A stretch of DNA of 64,000 nt from Stomorhina lunata (taxonomy: Eukaryota > Arthropoda > Insecta > Diptera > Rhiniidae). This document shows positions 11,848 to 23,566 of this stretch, piece by piece. The DNA lies in assembly GCA_933228675.1 (NCBI GenBank), contig OW121740.1:127917630-127981629 (forward strand), written 5' to 3'. The notes beneath the pieces were generated by a model that was not told where the DNA came from, did no database searches, and saw only the letters and a list, made by a program, of their open reading frames with translations. Position 1 is the first letter of the stretch; each line of letters opens with the position of its first letter. A program made the position numbers and the translations under genes.

Positions 11848-13012
11848 CCATATTTGTCATTTTTAATATTTGACTTATATGGAAGGGGTCAGGCCCACTT
11901 GAGATTAAAAAAACCAAGAATATTTTACCCACCGGTCACACACATACAATCAAATATTCTGAAAAATCGGTCATCCATATTTGTCATTTTTAATATTTGA
12001 CTAATATGGGTCACGTCCATTTGAGATTTCCAAAAAAAAAGTAGCCTATTTTACCCACTTGTAAAATTGGTCGGCTCGGTCATCCATGTTTGTCATTTTT
12101 AGTATTTGACTTATATGGGAGGGGTCACGCCCACTTAAGATTTAAAAAAAATTGAGCCTATTTTAAAAATCTTAATATGCTGTCAAAATTTCTGAAAAAT
12201 CGGTCAACTCGGTCATCTATATTTGTCATTTTTAATATATGACTTATATGGGAGGGGCACCGCCCACTTGAGATTTGAGAAAAAGACCTTGCCGATTTTA
12301 GCCACCGGTCACACTTTACCATACAGTCAAAATTTCGGAAAAATCGGTCTGCAGGGTCATCCACATTTGCAATTTTTAATATTTGATTTATATGGGAGGG
12401 GCCACGCCTACTTGAGATTAAAAAAAAACCTAGCCTATTTTAAACACCGGTCGCACCTTTACATACTGTCGAAATTTCAGAAAAATCGGGCTTCTCGGTC
12501 ACCTATATTTGTCATTTTTAATATATGAGTTATATGGGAGGGGTCACCTAGCCTATTTTAACCACAAGTCACACCTTACCATAATGTCTAAGTTTTAGAA
12601 AAATTGGTCAGTTCGGTCATCCATATTTGTCATTTTTAATATATGACTTATATGGGAGGGGTCACGCCCACTTGACATTTCAATAAAGAACCTAGCCTGT
12701 TTTAACCACCGGTCACACTTTACCATACTGTCAAAATTTCACAAAAATCGGTCAGCAGGGTCATCCATATTTGTCATTTTTAATATTTGACGTATATGCC
12801 CACTTGAGATTTAAAAAAAAAAAATTGGTCAATTTTATCCATTGGTCGCACCTTAACATGTTGTCAAAATTTCAGAAAAATCGGGCCTCTCAGTCACCTA
12901 TATTTGTAATTTTTAATATATGAGTTACATGGGAGGGGTCACGCCCACTTGAGATTTCAAAAAAAAACCTAGCCTATCTTAACCACCGGTCACACCATAC
13001 CTCACTGTAAAA
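11848..13012 (+). repeat. ~143-bp tandem repeat, about nine units
   Basis: The landmark TTTGTCATTTTTAATAT, or a close variant, occurs at 11853, 11979, 12089, 12222, 12365, 12508, 12626, 12769 and 12902, spaced 110-143 bp. Each full unit continues with GACTTATATGGGAGGGGTCA, CGCCCACTTGAGATT, AGCCTATTTTAACCACCGG, TCACACC, and TCAGAAAAATCGGTC. Short units lack internal parts. Open stretches at 11,686-12,528 are by-products of this array. Confidence 0.85.
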
Positions 13013-13456
13013 ATTTAAAGAATGTTAGTATAACCTTATCTTAATCTACATTTCGAGATTTATCAAAATCAATTTACCCAGTTATAGGTATTGTATTTGT
13101 AACTGGGAAGGGGCCATCCCCTGCTCCAATCCTTTTCATTTTTTTCTTAAGTGCGACCATTGGTAATGAATTTACTTTTGTTAAGTTTGAAGTTTCTAAC
13201 TTCTATGGTTTATCAAGTTCAATGATAAATACTAAATTTTGCACCGTTTGGTCCACTATTTACCCTATTTGGGCCCTTTATGGACCAAGTTTTGAAACAA
13301 AACATATCCTTAAACTACCTTAAGGGAATGTTCTATCTAATTTCAAAACTTCATCAAAATCGGTCAAACCGTTTAGGAGTCAACCACTTTCAAACAAACA
13401 AATAAACAAATAAACAAACAAACTTACAAACACATTTATAATATATATATATAGAT

Positions 13457-14288
13457 ATATAGATTACATGAGTTAAACTAAAACAGTTTCACCAAAGTAT
13501 TTATGTGAAAGTATATGTGTGTGTGTTGACTATATATATAAATAATTGAGTCAATAAAATATTGTAAATAATCCAATCTATTCAAAAACTCGTAATATTA
13601 GAATATATCTTTACTTCTACTATATTAAATTTCATAACTTACTATTTCTTCATATGCATAATTTATCTTTATTAACGCCAAATAGGTGCTGAAAGTTAAA
13701 TAAATAATAATAACATCCAGCATCCAACACATCTTACCGCATTTCTTAACTAAATTGCAACAAAAAGTTGCATCTAATACATAAATATCGTATATCTAAA
13801 AAATGGTTTATTAGAAAATCTAGTCTAAGCAGATATTACATGCATCATGTAACACTTAAGTGTAATAAACATAAAAACCAGTCAATACGAATGATGTTGA
13901 TGACGATGGTGATGAGATCTAGACTAACGTATGTGTTTTGAAATACAAATCTATTGAATTTCAATTATATGCTTTTTTTTCTATATATTTTTTTTTAATA
14001 TTTCTATTCCACTTTTGCCATAATCATTGTTTAGAATGCAAAAAATCAATTACATAAACTAACAGTTGTTTCTTTTCATTGTATCTGAAGAAAGAAGATT
14101 AATCAATAGATTTTTATTGGTGTAAAGAAAATAATTTTCTTTTGTATCTTAAACAGTTTTAGTTGTGTTCTTTTTTTATGATTTAAGACTGATATGAAAA
14201 AATGTTGCAAAATTAAGTAGCAATGCCACAGGGTATAATTTGATGCAAGTAGGGTTTTATAGTTTTATTCCGTTTTTAATTCCCACAG
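13457..14288. other. AT-rich DNA, no gene seen
   Basis: Contains a short GTGTGTGTG run and a GATGATGTTGATGACGATGG stretch. I see no transposon or gene. Confidence 0.5.
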
Positions 14289-14329
14289 TTCGGATCGTTA
14301 TGAAATCCTAAAACGATTGAGCGCTGACC

Positions 14330-14480
14330 ATCCGAAAGGAGCTAGGGCAACAAACTGTGCCAAAAATATTTCTTGAAAAATTGGTATTGGAATTGGATGA
14401 AAGTCCTCGAGAATGTTTACTCTAGCAGAAATTAACTCACTACCCCATAGTCTTGGAAGATCATACAACAATATTGTCTT
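14330..14480 (+). mobile_element. HINE fragment
   Basis: GGAGCTAGGGCAACAAACTG and ATTGGTATTGGAATTGGATG align with GGAACTAGTTCACTGAAAC and TTGGTATTGAAATTGGACG at 49.78-49.86 kb, and more weakly with HINE copies A and B. A shared word, TTTACAACCTGTTAAGGTCA, near 14,725 also recurs near 51,570. This is a short decayed piece with uncertain limits. Confidence 0.4.
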
Positions 14481-14828
14481 TACAGCCTATGCCTAGTACG
14501 AGTATATGGACAGCTAGTTATCTACGGATGGCGGTCAAAGCGTTATATATATATATGACAACTAAATTTAGAGCAAAGAAGTTTTTGCAACTACAATTAA
14601 GTAAGCAAATAAAATATTATGGGAATCGGTCCGATACAAATCTATCCTAAATTTAGTATACAAACTTTTTTATGGAAATCGGTCCACTTTACCTATATAA
14701 ACTTAACTTAAATGGCTAATGTTTACAACCTGTTAAGGTCAAATGCCGAGCATATTTTAGATTTTCATGCGCTTTATTCTTGTGCTCATATTCTCTAATT
14801 TCAAAATGGTGAAATAAATTAGTTGCCA

Positions 14829-15284
14829 GTAAGCTACGATATGATACCCTTCACTAATAATATGGACCATCAATTTAAAATGTTTCCTTTATGTCTTGGA
14901 CACATACATATATATATGTTTGTGTTACTTTTTAAAAATTTCGACATTTTAGTACATTAAATATTTACAAAATATTTATCTTCGCAAAGCTTTAGTAACA
15001 ATATACAAATCTTTTTAGATTTAAAAGCGTTTTTTTGCAATTTTGGGTATTTAAAAGATTTTTACAATGTGTCTTACATAGCTATGGTCGAATCTGGTCC
15101 GATGCCCACAAAATTGGATGTACTAATTTCGGTTACCATAAGCAGCCAAGGAGGCGGACATCGTTGAATCAACTCATGGAGTCATTCTGAGTCGATGGGT
15201 CTTAGACCCATATTTATACGCGTTTCTAACATCAGCACAAACTCAATATACCCTTTCCTCCTATGGTCGTGAAGGGTGTAAAAT
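14829..15284 (-). mobile_element. Short HINE, copy D
   Basis: On the minus strand it starts near 15,284 with TTACACCCTTCACGACC and GGAAAGGGTATATTG, followed by GACCCATCGACTCAGAATGA and GATGTCCGCC. It ends near 14,829 with a degraded GGGTATCATATCGTAGCTTAC tail. Words such as GTCTTGGACACATACATA are shared with copy C. At about 455 bp it is a deleted version of the longer copies, and it has lost the microsatellite. Confidence 0.6.
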
Positions 15285-15803
15285 GGCCTACACATTATAA
15301 ATAAGATATATAATCTGTGCTAGATTTAAATAGACTTTAATATGGGTATAGACTTATAGTCTGGGTATAGAGATACGAAGGTCTAAGATTACGACTATGT
15401 TACAGTTACCATGTTTTAATAACTCCTGATGTACTATGCTACGGTAATCGAAAAAAATAGTCGGACATACCTTTACATTTGATCGAACTTGGAGTACTTT
15501 TTTTTGGCTTAAGCTCTCCTAGGCTCTTCCATTAAGACGATTGGACTTCGGCTTCGATGTCATAACTATATACCCAGTATTTGGCATGTGTTCGAGACGA
15601 GTGTGCCAATATAACAATTTTATATTTTTTGAACATACCTAATCTTCGGGTTGCAAATGTTATATGAGAAAATGTCCGCGTCTGTTTGTATGTTGTTTGT
15701 TGGGAAGGATCTCCGAAACTAGCGGACCGATTTTGCTCAAATTTTGACAGTGTAGTATAAAAATTTTTTTACATTTTTGTGTGAAAAACTCCACATCCGC
15801 TGA

Positions 15804-16022
15804 CCATATCGCACTTTTTCAACAAGGGGGTATTAACTCGAAACTTTTAAAATTTCCCCTTTTCTAAAGAAATTAATATCATTCTCACTATAATTTTACC
15901 AAAAAAACTACAGTTTTACCCTCTTCCTTATATGAAAGTAGTAGTAAAATAAAATAGTTTTTTGACTCTACTGAAAATTTAAAAATTTTGAGTTAATATC
16001 CTCTTATTGATCAAGTGCGATA
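15804..16022. repeat. Imperfect ~45-bp inverted repeat
   Basis: CATATCGCACTTTTTCAAC and GGTATTAACTCGAAACTTTT (15,802-15,852) are mirrored by AAAATTTTGAGTTAATATCC and GATCAAGTGCGATATG (15,970-16,022), with a loop of about 120 bp. The preceding GGAAGGATCTCCGAAACTAG region looks like part of an unclassified interspersed repeat. Confidence 0.55.
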
Positions 16023-16300
16023 TGAAAAAATTTTCTTATCAAGTTTTAAAGAAAATTTTGTGGTTAATCCGCCGGTATTTTTTTCCAACAAATTCAGATA
16101 AGCCATTCCAAAGATATGATAAAAACAAAAATACGTAATTTAAAAAAAAAAAAAAAAAATTAAAAATGTAACCATAGAATTTTAAATTTTGGGTGTTTTT
16201 GTACTTAGGGGGCCAAAATACATGGAAACTAAATAGTTAAACTTCAAAATAATTTCTCTTGTTGACCAGTATAATTTAACATGCATTAATTTCCATTAAA

Positions 16301-16880
16301 ATTGTTTCTTCCAATGAAGCCCATTTCTTGTTGAAAAGGCATATAAATAGGCAGAATTGTCGCATTTGAAGTAAGGAGAATTCACAAAATTTTGTTGAGA
16401 CACAGAAAATTAATGTTTTGTGAGCTTTATGGGCTGGCGGACACATTGGCCCATATATCTTCAAAAAAGATGATGGTCAGCAAGTAACTGTCAATGGAGA
16501 ACATTATAAGAACATACTAAATTCGAAATTTGTTCGCACCTCATTTACATGGTATTAATTTTGCTGATATGTGATTCTAACAGGACGGAGCCACAAATCA
16601 CACAGTGGCCGCTACAACTGATTTACTTAAGAAAGTTTTGATGAAAAAATAATTTCATGTAATGGCCCAATAAATTAGACACCATTGGATTATTTATTTT
16701 CTTCTATAGCGACAAAGCACAGACAATTTAACACCTGGAAGTCAACATTCGAAGAATTAAAGGCGAACTATGGCCGCAAATACTGGACAAAGTTCTTGAA
16801 AATTCGTATTCCGAATTGCGCCTTCTATGCTTCAGCCGTGGCCGTTTCATTGGTATTAAAAATATTTTTGCTTATTTTAT
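16301..16880 (+). pseudogene. Mariner-superfamily transposase remnant (DD41D type)
   Basis: Several collinear fragments of a cut-and-paste transposase are readable on the plus strand. SSNEAHFLLKRHINRQNC lies at the first catalytic site, with Asp changed to Asn (family: SDEAHF...VNKQNCR). ALWAGGHIGPYIFKKDDG and VTVNGEHYKNIL follow at about 16,427-16,510. DGATNHTVAATTDLLKK gives the second Asp at about 16,580-16,640, then TPLDY the third at about 16,680. A C-terminal SRGR block ends near 16,880. Stop codons and frameshifts break it throughout, and the N-terminal helix-turn-helix half is missing. It is a dead 3' half of an element; a better-preserved relative lies at 20.9-21.9 kb on the other strand. 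Confidence 0.85.
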
Positions 16881-19185
16881 TATAATTTGAATTTTTTAGT
16901 TGTAAACGAAAATAAATTGTGATGATGTGATGAAATTATCAACATAGGTTCCAAAGATTAGCGGGGAATACAAGAGATGCTGAAGCGACTTTTGAATCGG
17001 CATAATGTTTTATGTTTATCATAAGTTTTGGAATTCTAGTAAATATAATATTCTTAAATATCATTTAATTACAATTTTTTAGGTAGTCACTATCGTTTGT
17101 TTAGGGGAACCCATGAACTTTCTTAAAAAGGCTATGATTATTTTTCTATTCTTGATAAATTCAATAAACAAAAAGTGCGATTTTATAACATGCGGTAAGC
17201 AACAGCTATGACCAGAATATTAACAAGATAATCGTACCAGAAACTCTATAATTCTTCTCTTGAAAATTAAAATTTTTCTCTCTCACCCAAAGTCTATGAT
17301 AGAAATATTTTAAATTTCAATGTTGATTATTTTCATTTTATATTGCATTTTCTGCTTCTAATTCTATTGTCTGATCATAATTATTGCATATTTCTTTTTC
17401 GAAATCATGTTTATGCATATTTTGTTATGAAACGTATGCAGAAAATCTGTTACATTATGTTGCTAATAATTCTTTTTTGTTGCACTAAAATTTCATCTTT
17501 TTTCCTCAACTAAATAGCGTCTGAGAATGTTGTACACATGCATGTGTGTGTGTGCTGTGACATGCCTCGTAACATGTTTCATTAAAGTGTTCCAGTTCTT
17601 TAATGTATTTTTGCGTTGTTTTAGTGAAGTTATTATTGCGGCTGTTGTTTTTGTAATAGTTTATTATTTTTTCATCACTAACGTGTTAAAATGGTGAGAG
17701 GTTTATAGCAGGTCAGGTTGAAATATAAATATATGAAAATACATAACGTTTCGAGAAAATATTGGAGTTTTAAAAATACTTTTTTTTTCCAGAAATATTT
17801 GTTTTGCTAAATATTTTTAAATTCGAAGTTTATTTTATATTTATTACAGTAATCAAGTTTTATTATTTACACCCAGTAATTTTCCTACCATTTCTTTACA
17901 CTCAACGTTTTAGCTCAATTGAAAGTCTTATTGTCGTTTCTCACATTACACCTAATAGTTTGGACATTTAAAGCAAATAACCTCAGCACCATTAAAATCC
18001 CCTTAACGACCCTTTATGTATTTGTGGTTTATAAAAACATAACACTTTTACTATTTTAACTTACAATTCCAGCCTAGAAACGTAAAAATAATGAAAATGA
18101 AACTTTATTTTGTAGCCTGTTCAAATTCTTGAAATTTGACATTTTCACTTTCAGTTTGTTTGTCTTAAGTTAATGTCACGAGAAAAGTGTGTAAAAAAAA
18201 TATGTGTGTAAACTGTATACCAAACATTTTTATTGGGACCTTTATGGTCAGTTATTTGCCTTGTACTCGTATTTCTTGTACAAAAACGAAAACATTTAAC
18301 CTAGTTAACGCCTTTTTGTGTGGCTAGACAAGAAGTGTTTTGAAAAGACATTTTTGGAATTGGAAAATGCGTGATTTAAGGCAAAAAAGTTGGGGTAAAC
18401 TAATACTTTAACGAAAGATAACAAACAATTTTTTAACACAAAATTTTCTTTATAACAAAAAAATTAAAAAGCGTAATACATTTTTTTGGCTAAAAAATTT
18501 TTTTAGCAAAACTTTATTTGTTTCTATAGAAACTTTATTAATTTCTTTTTATCAATATTATCAATTTTTAACTTAAATTGTTCAAGACTAATTTATATTT
18601 TTACAATCACATATCGGATGCTTGCATCTTAAGTCTTTTGTTTCTCTAGGGTTGGTAAACTAAGAATTTTTGATTGCTATTAAAACATAAACTTAATAAA
18701 TGCATTCAAAGTCATAATTAAATAATGTTTGTATAAATGTTATAGGTTCAATCATTCCTAAACTGTTAAATACCCTATACTTACTTTGATCATCGCTTCT
18801 AGTTCTAGAGATATTGAGTATTTCATATTTATTAGGAACCTAGTTATTTTTGATATTTTTTGAATAGTGTGAAGCTGTTCTTTCGTTTAAGTATAACAGC
18901 AATCTTATATCTACATAAATGCTGTTGGAATTGAGCATCAAACACAAAATTTCAAATCTTTTAGTTTCAAAAACACATTTTCCGAAGATTCCAAAACTTT
19001 AAAAATATTAAAAGTTTTTTAGCACCAAATATTTAAAAATATCAAAGTTTCTAGCAAAAAATATAAAATGCTGAATATTTCAAAAACCAGACCTGATGAG
19101 ATCAATGTATGTATAGGGTTTTAATGAAGGGGAATAGTTAATTTATAATTTGCGGGTATCGTTCTTATACAATAATTTTGTCGAC
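16881..19185. other. AT-rich DNA, no gene seen
   Basis: I see no coding region or clear repeat family. It contains one copy of the dispersed CTTAAGTCTTTTGTTT word at 18,628. Confidence 0.5.
18628..18644 (+). repeat. Dispersed CTTAAGTC word, copy 2
   Basis: CTTAAGTCTTTTGTTTC. The flanks are unlike those of the other copies. Confidence 0.5.
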
Positions 19186-19189
19186 CAGT

Positions 19190-19520
19190 GTAATTTAATG
19201 ATATTTGGCCTTTATTTTGTACCAATGAAGATTCCAATATTTACTTTTTGGTAAAATCGAATTACTATTTCGGGTACCTCCCACAGGAATGCTTTCGTGG
19301 AATAGAATTCATGTCCCTTTACAGCTACAAATTTAAGTGCATTTCGGTCATATAAAGCATAAATATTAATTGTGAAAACATAAATCAGTATACCTATTTT
19401 TGAAGGAATCGGCCTATATTTGATCCTACCTTCCATACAAGACACAATCTTAAAAGTCTGTGAATAAACCCATAGAAGCACAAAAATGCTCATAAGTCTC
19501 AAAACAATTTAATTTTTTGC
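19190..19520 (+). mobile_element. HINE fragment
   Basis: TTACTATTTCGGGTACCTCC, ACAGCTACAAATTTA and ATCGGCCTATATTTGATCC are the reverse complement of words in HINE copy C (for example GGAAGGTACCCGAAATAGTAA near 27,160), in the same order. The two open stretches here (19,212-19,753) are not genes. Confidence 0.55.
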
Positions 19521-19769
19521 ACAAATAAGTATTTTGTATATACAAACCGATATATAAACCGAAATTTGGTAACAGTCGATCCAAAAATGACCCTAGCTCT
19601 CATATCAGACCCTCTACCCAAAATGACAAAACTATACCTTAATCTCAAGATTTTGAAAAAATAGCTCATATATGTCTCTAACACGTAAGGAATGATATAA
19701 AAGATATAATATTTCCCTGATATAAAAGCTATTATATTTCCCTTTTCTGCCATGTTTTAACCTCAAAAC

Positions 19770-20815
19770 GGCCGATTTTGTAAAAAGTACTGAATACGTG
19801 TCTCTTAATTTTTAGCGCTAATCTCAAACCAATTTAATTTTTGCTCTGACGCTTTTGGTTTACAAGATATAACGTTACCGATTTTTCCTCTTTTACTCCC
19901 AAAATCAAAAAAAGTACCAAACATGTGTCTTAAATTTCTCCAATATTAATCCACCCGTCTGAAAATTATACTTCTGGCTTGATTAGCATAAATGATATTT
20001 ATAGTTAAAATACAAAAGCCATAAAGAAACATTTTCGCGTTTTGTAATTTTGTACCTTATTTGTCGTTAAAGTACCAAACACGTGTATAGTCTTTTTAAG
20101 TACTTATCAATTGTGTTGTAAATTGAGTCTTTTTGTTTATTAGCTCAAAAGATACGTATAGGTTAGTATCAAAATTTAGTTTTTACCCTTTTTTACCCTT
20201 CGAAGTACTATCTCCAAAAAAAAGTCCCAAACATGTGTCCCTTTATTTTTCTAGCCAAACCAAATCCAATTTCAATTTTGTTTCTATCGATATTGGTTTC
20301 GGAGATATAATGTTACTAATTTCTCCCTTTTTTATCCTGCTTTACCCTTTAAGCGACCGAATTCGAAATGAGAACCGAATACGTATACCTTAATTTTTAG
20401 TGCGAAACCAATTTAATTTTCGCTTCTACCGCTTTTATCATATAATATTACCGATTTTTCCCTTTTTTACCCTCTAAATTCAAAAAAGTACCTAATTTGT
20501 ATTTCATAATTTGTACTTGTCAATCGACTTCTCTATAAATTTTATTTCTAGCTTTATTTATTCAACTAAAGAAGAATGAACCTAACATAAATTTTTCCCC
20601 CGTTTTTAGCCCCTTTTATCCTCTAAACCAAAAAAGTACTAAGTATGAGTTTGATACTTTTTTCTTGTTTACCGTCTCCGTTTTACATTCTGTTTTTTTG
20701 TTAATTGGTTAAAAAGATACACTAGGTTTGAGAGAAAGTACCAAAAATTTATTTTTACCCTTTTTATCCCCTATTTGTCCCATTTGCCAAAAAGTACCAA
20801 ACACCTGTCTTCATA
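19770..20815 (+). repeat. Degenerate ~143-bp tandem repeat (AAAAGTACCAAACACGTGTC type)
   Basis: The landmark AAAAAGTACCAAACACGTGT, often altered, falls near 19783, 19906, 20067, 20217, 20360, 20482, 20624 and 20785, spaced 122-161 bp. Between landmarks come CCAATTTAATTTT, GATATAACGTTACCGATTT and TTCCCTTTTTTACCC words. The same array type recurs at 26.38-26.87 kb inside a CCGGG-headed element, so this may be a detached array from another copy. Confidence 0.75.
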
Positions 20816-20895
20816 TTCTTGTAGCTGATCGAAAAGCCATTTCTAATTTTGGTTATATTATCCGGAAATAAAGCATTAAAGTTTGAATATTGACA

Positions 20896-21939
20896 TTATA
20901 TGTCAAACACTACTACATAATTTAAATCACCACCACGCGAAATTTTGCAAGCATTGATTCTTTTGATGTAATTTTCGACCACTTTTTGACACATATTGGG
21001 CGGTCTTTCAGCCATAACTTGACGAATGTTGCTTTTTCAATGCTCAAGAGTTAAAGGTTTATCTGCATAAACACGGTCTTTCGCGTAGCCTTACAAAAAA
21101 AGGTCTAATGATGTCAAATCACATGATCTTGGGGGGCCAGTTGATATCGCAACGATGAGGAATTACGCGGCCAGGAAATATCTCTTGCAATAGAGCCATA
21201 TTCGCTCCAGTTATGTGGCATTTGGCACCGTCTTGTTGAAACCACATTTTTTCCAAGTCCTATTCTTCAATAGAAGACAAAAACAAGTCGGTTATCTTAT
21301 GACCATAATGCTCCGAATTCACGGTGACAGTCGTTCCATCGTCGTTTTCGAAGAAGTAAGGTCCCATCACACCTTCAAACCAAAGAGCGCACCAGACAGT
21401 GACTTTTTTTGATATAATGGCCTCTTTTCAATTACTTGTGGATTCTCAGAACCCCAAATACCACAATTTTGTTTATTAACGTACCCACCGAAATGTGCTT
21501 CATCGCTGAAGGATATTTTGTTCGAAAAATCACCGTCCACCGCTTGTTGCTCAAGTACCCATTCAACGTATCTGCGATGTTGTGAATGGTCAGCTGGCTT
21601 CAGTTGTTGTGTGAGCTAGACTTTGTATGGATGTAGGTGTTGATCTAAATTCAAAATACGCCATAATGTGCCGTAAGAAAGAACTAATTCGGAATCGACA
21701 CATTCGGGTCTTCTGCAACACTTTCACTTACAGCAGCAATATTTTCAATGGAACGAGCGAAACGATGACGCACAGGCCTTACAGTGTTTGTAACCGCTTC
21801 ACTCTCCTTAAATTTCTTCACAATTTTGGCAATTGCTTGCGTACTTGGACGATTATGTAAACCATAATCTCCTCTTAAAGCACGTGTATGTTTTGATAAT
21901 TTTTAAGCGTTGTGTGATACTTAAGCTATCCACTTTCAT
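20896..21939 (-). pseudogene. Mariner-superfamily DD41D-type transposase, near full length
   Basis: The probable start Met is at 21,939 (MKVDSLSITQRLKIIK) and the stop at 20,896-20,898, about 345 codons, the usual size for this group. The N-terminal HTH part reads RPSTQAIAKIVKKFKESEAV, then RSIENIAAVSESVAEDPNVS. The catalytic region has SDEAHFGGYVNKQNCGIWGS (first Asp, about 21,505), GVMGPYFFENDDGTTVTVN, WFQQDGAKCHITGANMALL (second Asp, about 21,235) and CDLTSLDLF (third Asp, about 21,098). It ends NACKISRGGDLNYVV. By my count 41 residues separate the second and third Asp, which fits the DD41D (rosa/Visitor-like) clade as I know it. Several frameshifts and stops make it inactive. I could not define its TIRs. 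It is better preserved than the copy at 16.3 kb. Confidence 0.88.
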
Positions 21940-22300
21940 TGAGGTCAGACTTTCAAATGAAAAGAAAAAAATTGGTTTAACAAATTATGTCAAATTCCAG
22001 TCCTTTACTTTTGAAACCACGAAATGGACAACCCTTTACATATATAGATAAATAATAAAGAAAAATTTTATGTAAAAACTTTTATACTGATAAAATTAGT
22101 ACTAATAAAATTTCACTGAGAAAAGTTTGCTGCTTAAATCTTTCGTTTTATTTATGGTTTTGGAAATGCTTTAACATTTTTTGGGAAAACAAAATATTGG
22201 ATATAGAAATTTAAAATATTTTATGATTATCAAAATAATAGCCCAATTCATAATCTATTTTAAATCGTTTAGTATCATAGCATTTGTAAACCGGTAAATG
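21940..22300. other. AT-rich spacer between two transposons
   Basis: It may contain the 5' non-coding end of the DD41D-type element, but I could not identify its inverted repeat. No gene seen. Confidence 0.4.
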
Positions 22301-23566
22301 TGGAGCCGCGGAACAAAAGGTTCTTTTTGCATACTTTTTACATTTTGGTTTTTTGCTATTTTGGTAATATTTAGGTTGAAATCTTTCAAATATAATTGAG
22401 AAACCATAATATTTTTTTTTATTTAGTAATTAAATGGACATTAAAATAGTTTTACTAAACAAAAGGTTATTCTCTACTTTTTTTTAACAAAATGTTCTTT
22501 TTCCATAGTAAGTAAGTTACATATTTTTTCCCTTATTCGTGTAGTTTAGGGTGCACCTTATTTTATGAAAGTGCGCAATTGAACCTTTACTTCCCAGAAA
22601 AATGCTACACAAATTTTTTTCGCCCATAAAGTGGTAAACTTTTTGGAATAGGAAAAAAAGGGAGTATTTTCGGTTTTGCCCAAAGTAAATTTTTTACTGG
22701 AATATAAAAGAGAACTGAAGAAGCTTTATTTTAAATCATCAATATTACAATTGAGGCCCTATGCTCCAATGGGAGTCAAGGATAACAGAAGAATATTAAA
22801 AATCCAAGAAGTAGTTTCAGAGATATTGCAATTTTTCCCAGAAAATGCGTGTTCTTGACGACTCGCCTAAGGATATGCAGCTAAAAAATTTATTTAAATC
22901 AGTTTTTAATTTTTTTGAAAATTTTGTTTAAAAAATATTACAGATAATACATTTGCTTCTCAGTATCACAAAACAAACAAATGGCAGAATAAAAACCAAA
23001 AAAATGAGGTCCGTATCATTAACCGTTTTGCCGTACCGGTGATTTCAAATCGAAGTGTTCCGCGAAAACTGTACCAATGTTCAACATTTATAAAAGTAAT
23101 AGTGAATATTTTTCCTCAGACTATTTATAATGTAAACGGCATTGTTATTTTAATATTGTAAAAGTTGAACACTTTCATTCCCGGGGTCAAATGTCATAAT
23201 ATAGAGTTTTTTCATTTTCCATTGAAAAATGATAGAATATTAAGAATTTATGGTTTATGGTTTAATTTCGTTGCATAACAAAAATTATTTTTTCAAATTT
23301 TTAATTTTTTTTTTTTTTTTGTATCAAAAGGTACTTTTTCACTTTTTTTTTAACAAAAGGTTCTTTTTCCAAAATAAAAGTGCTTATTTAAAGAGACTTT
23401 TAAGATTTAATGTGGTGATTTAGAGCACAAAGATTCACCTACTGGTAAGTAGCTAACTTAAAAATTTTTCGCGGTTCATTGATTTTTTAAAGTGCGAAAT
23501 AACAAAAAATTTAATTTCCCAAAAATTTCGAATGATGCAAAAAGAACCTTTTGTTCCGCGGCTCCA
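22301..23566. mobile_element. Non-autonomous DNA transposon with 31-bp perfect TIRs
   Basis: The left TIR starts GGAGCCGCGGAACAAAAGG and continues TTCTTTTTGCAT (22,302-22,332). It is the exact reverse complement of 23,535-23,565. Subterminal copies of ACAAAAGGTTCTTTTTCC-like words occur near 22,450-22,510 and 23,325-23,375. Inside are AT-rich DNA and a 60-codon open stretch (22,676-22,858) without recognisable domains. No matching target-site duplication is evident (left flank GGTAAATG, right flank ATATAGTA). The GC-rich tips make it stand out from the host DNA. The superfamily is unknown. Confidence 0.8.

Larger units (their letters stand above)
10276..13456 (+). mobile_element. CCCGG-headed element with internal tandem repeats (composite)
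   Basis: It begins with a GC-rich head containing CCCGGCGTTGCCCGGG, which can pair as a hairpin. It ends with CAAACAAACAAATAAACAAA words, then (AT)n and AGATATATAGATTA. A first possible end, TTTTATAGATTA, lies at about 10,555, so the 5' ~280 bp could be a separate short copy. Inside are a ~11-bp minisatellite, an inserted foldback element (10,769-11,398) and nine ~143-bp tandem repeats (11.85-13.01 kb). A second element of the same layout lies at 25.55-26.95 kb. I cannot assign a class; it encodes no visible protein. The exact extent is uncertain. Confidence 0.5.

Noticed and set aside
11686..12528. Three ~70-105-codon open stretches sharing peptides such as FDLYGRG
   Set aside because: The shared peptides come from the ~143-bp tandem repeat read in frame; there is no domain.
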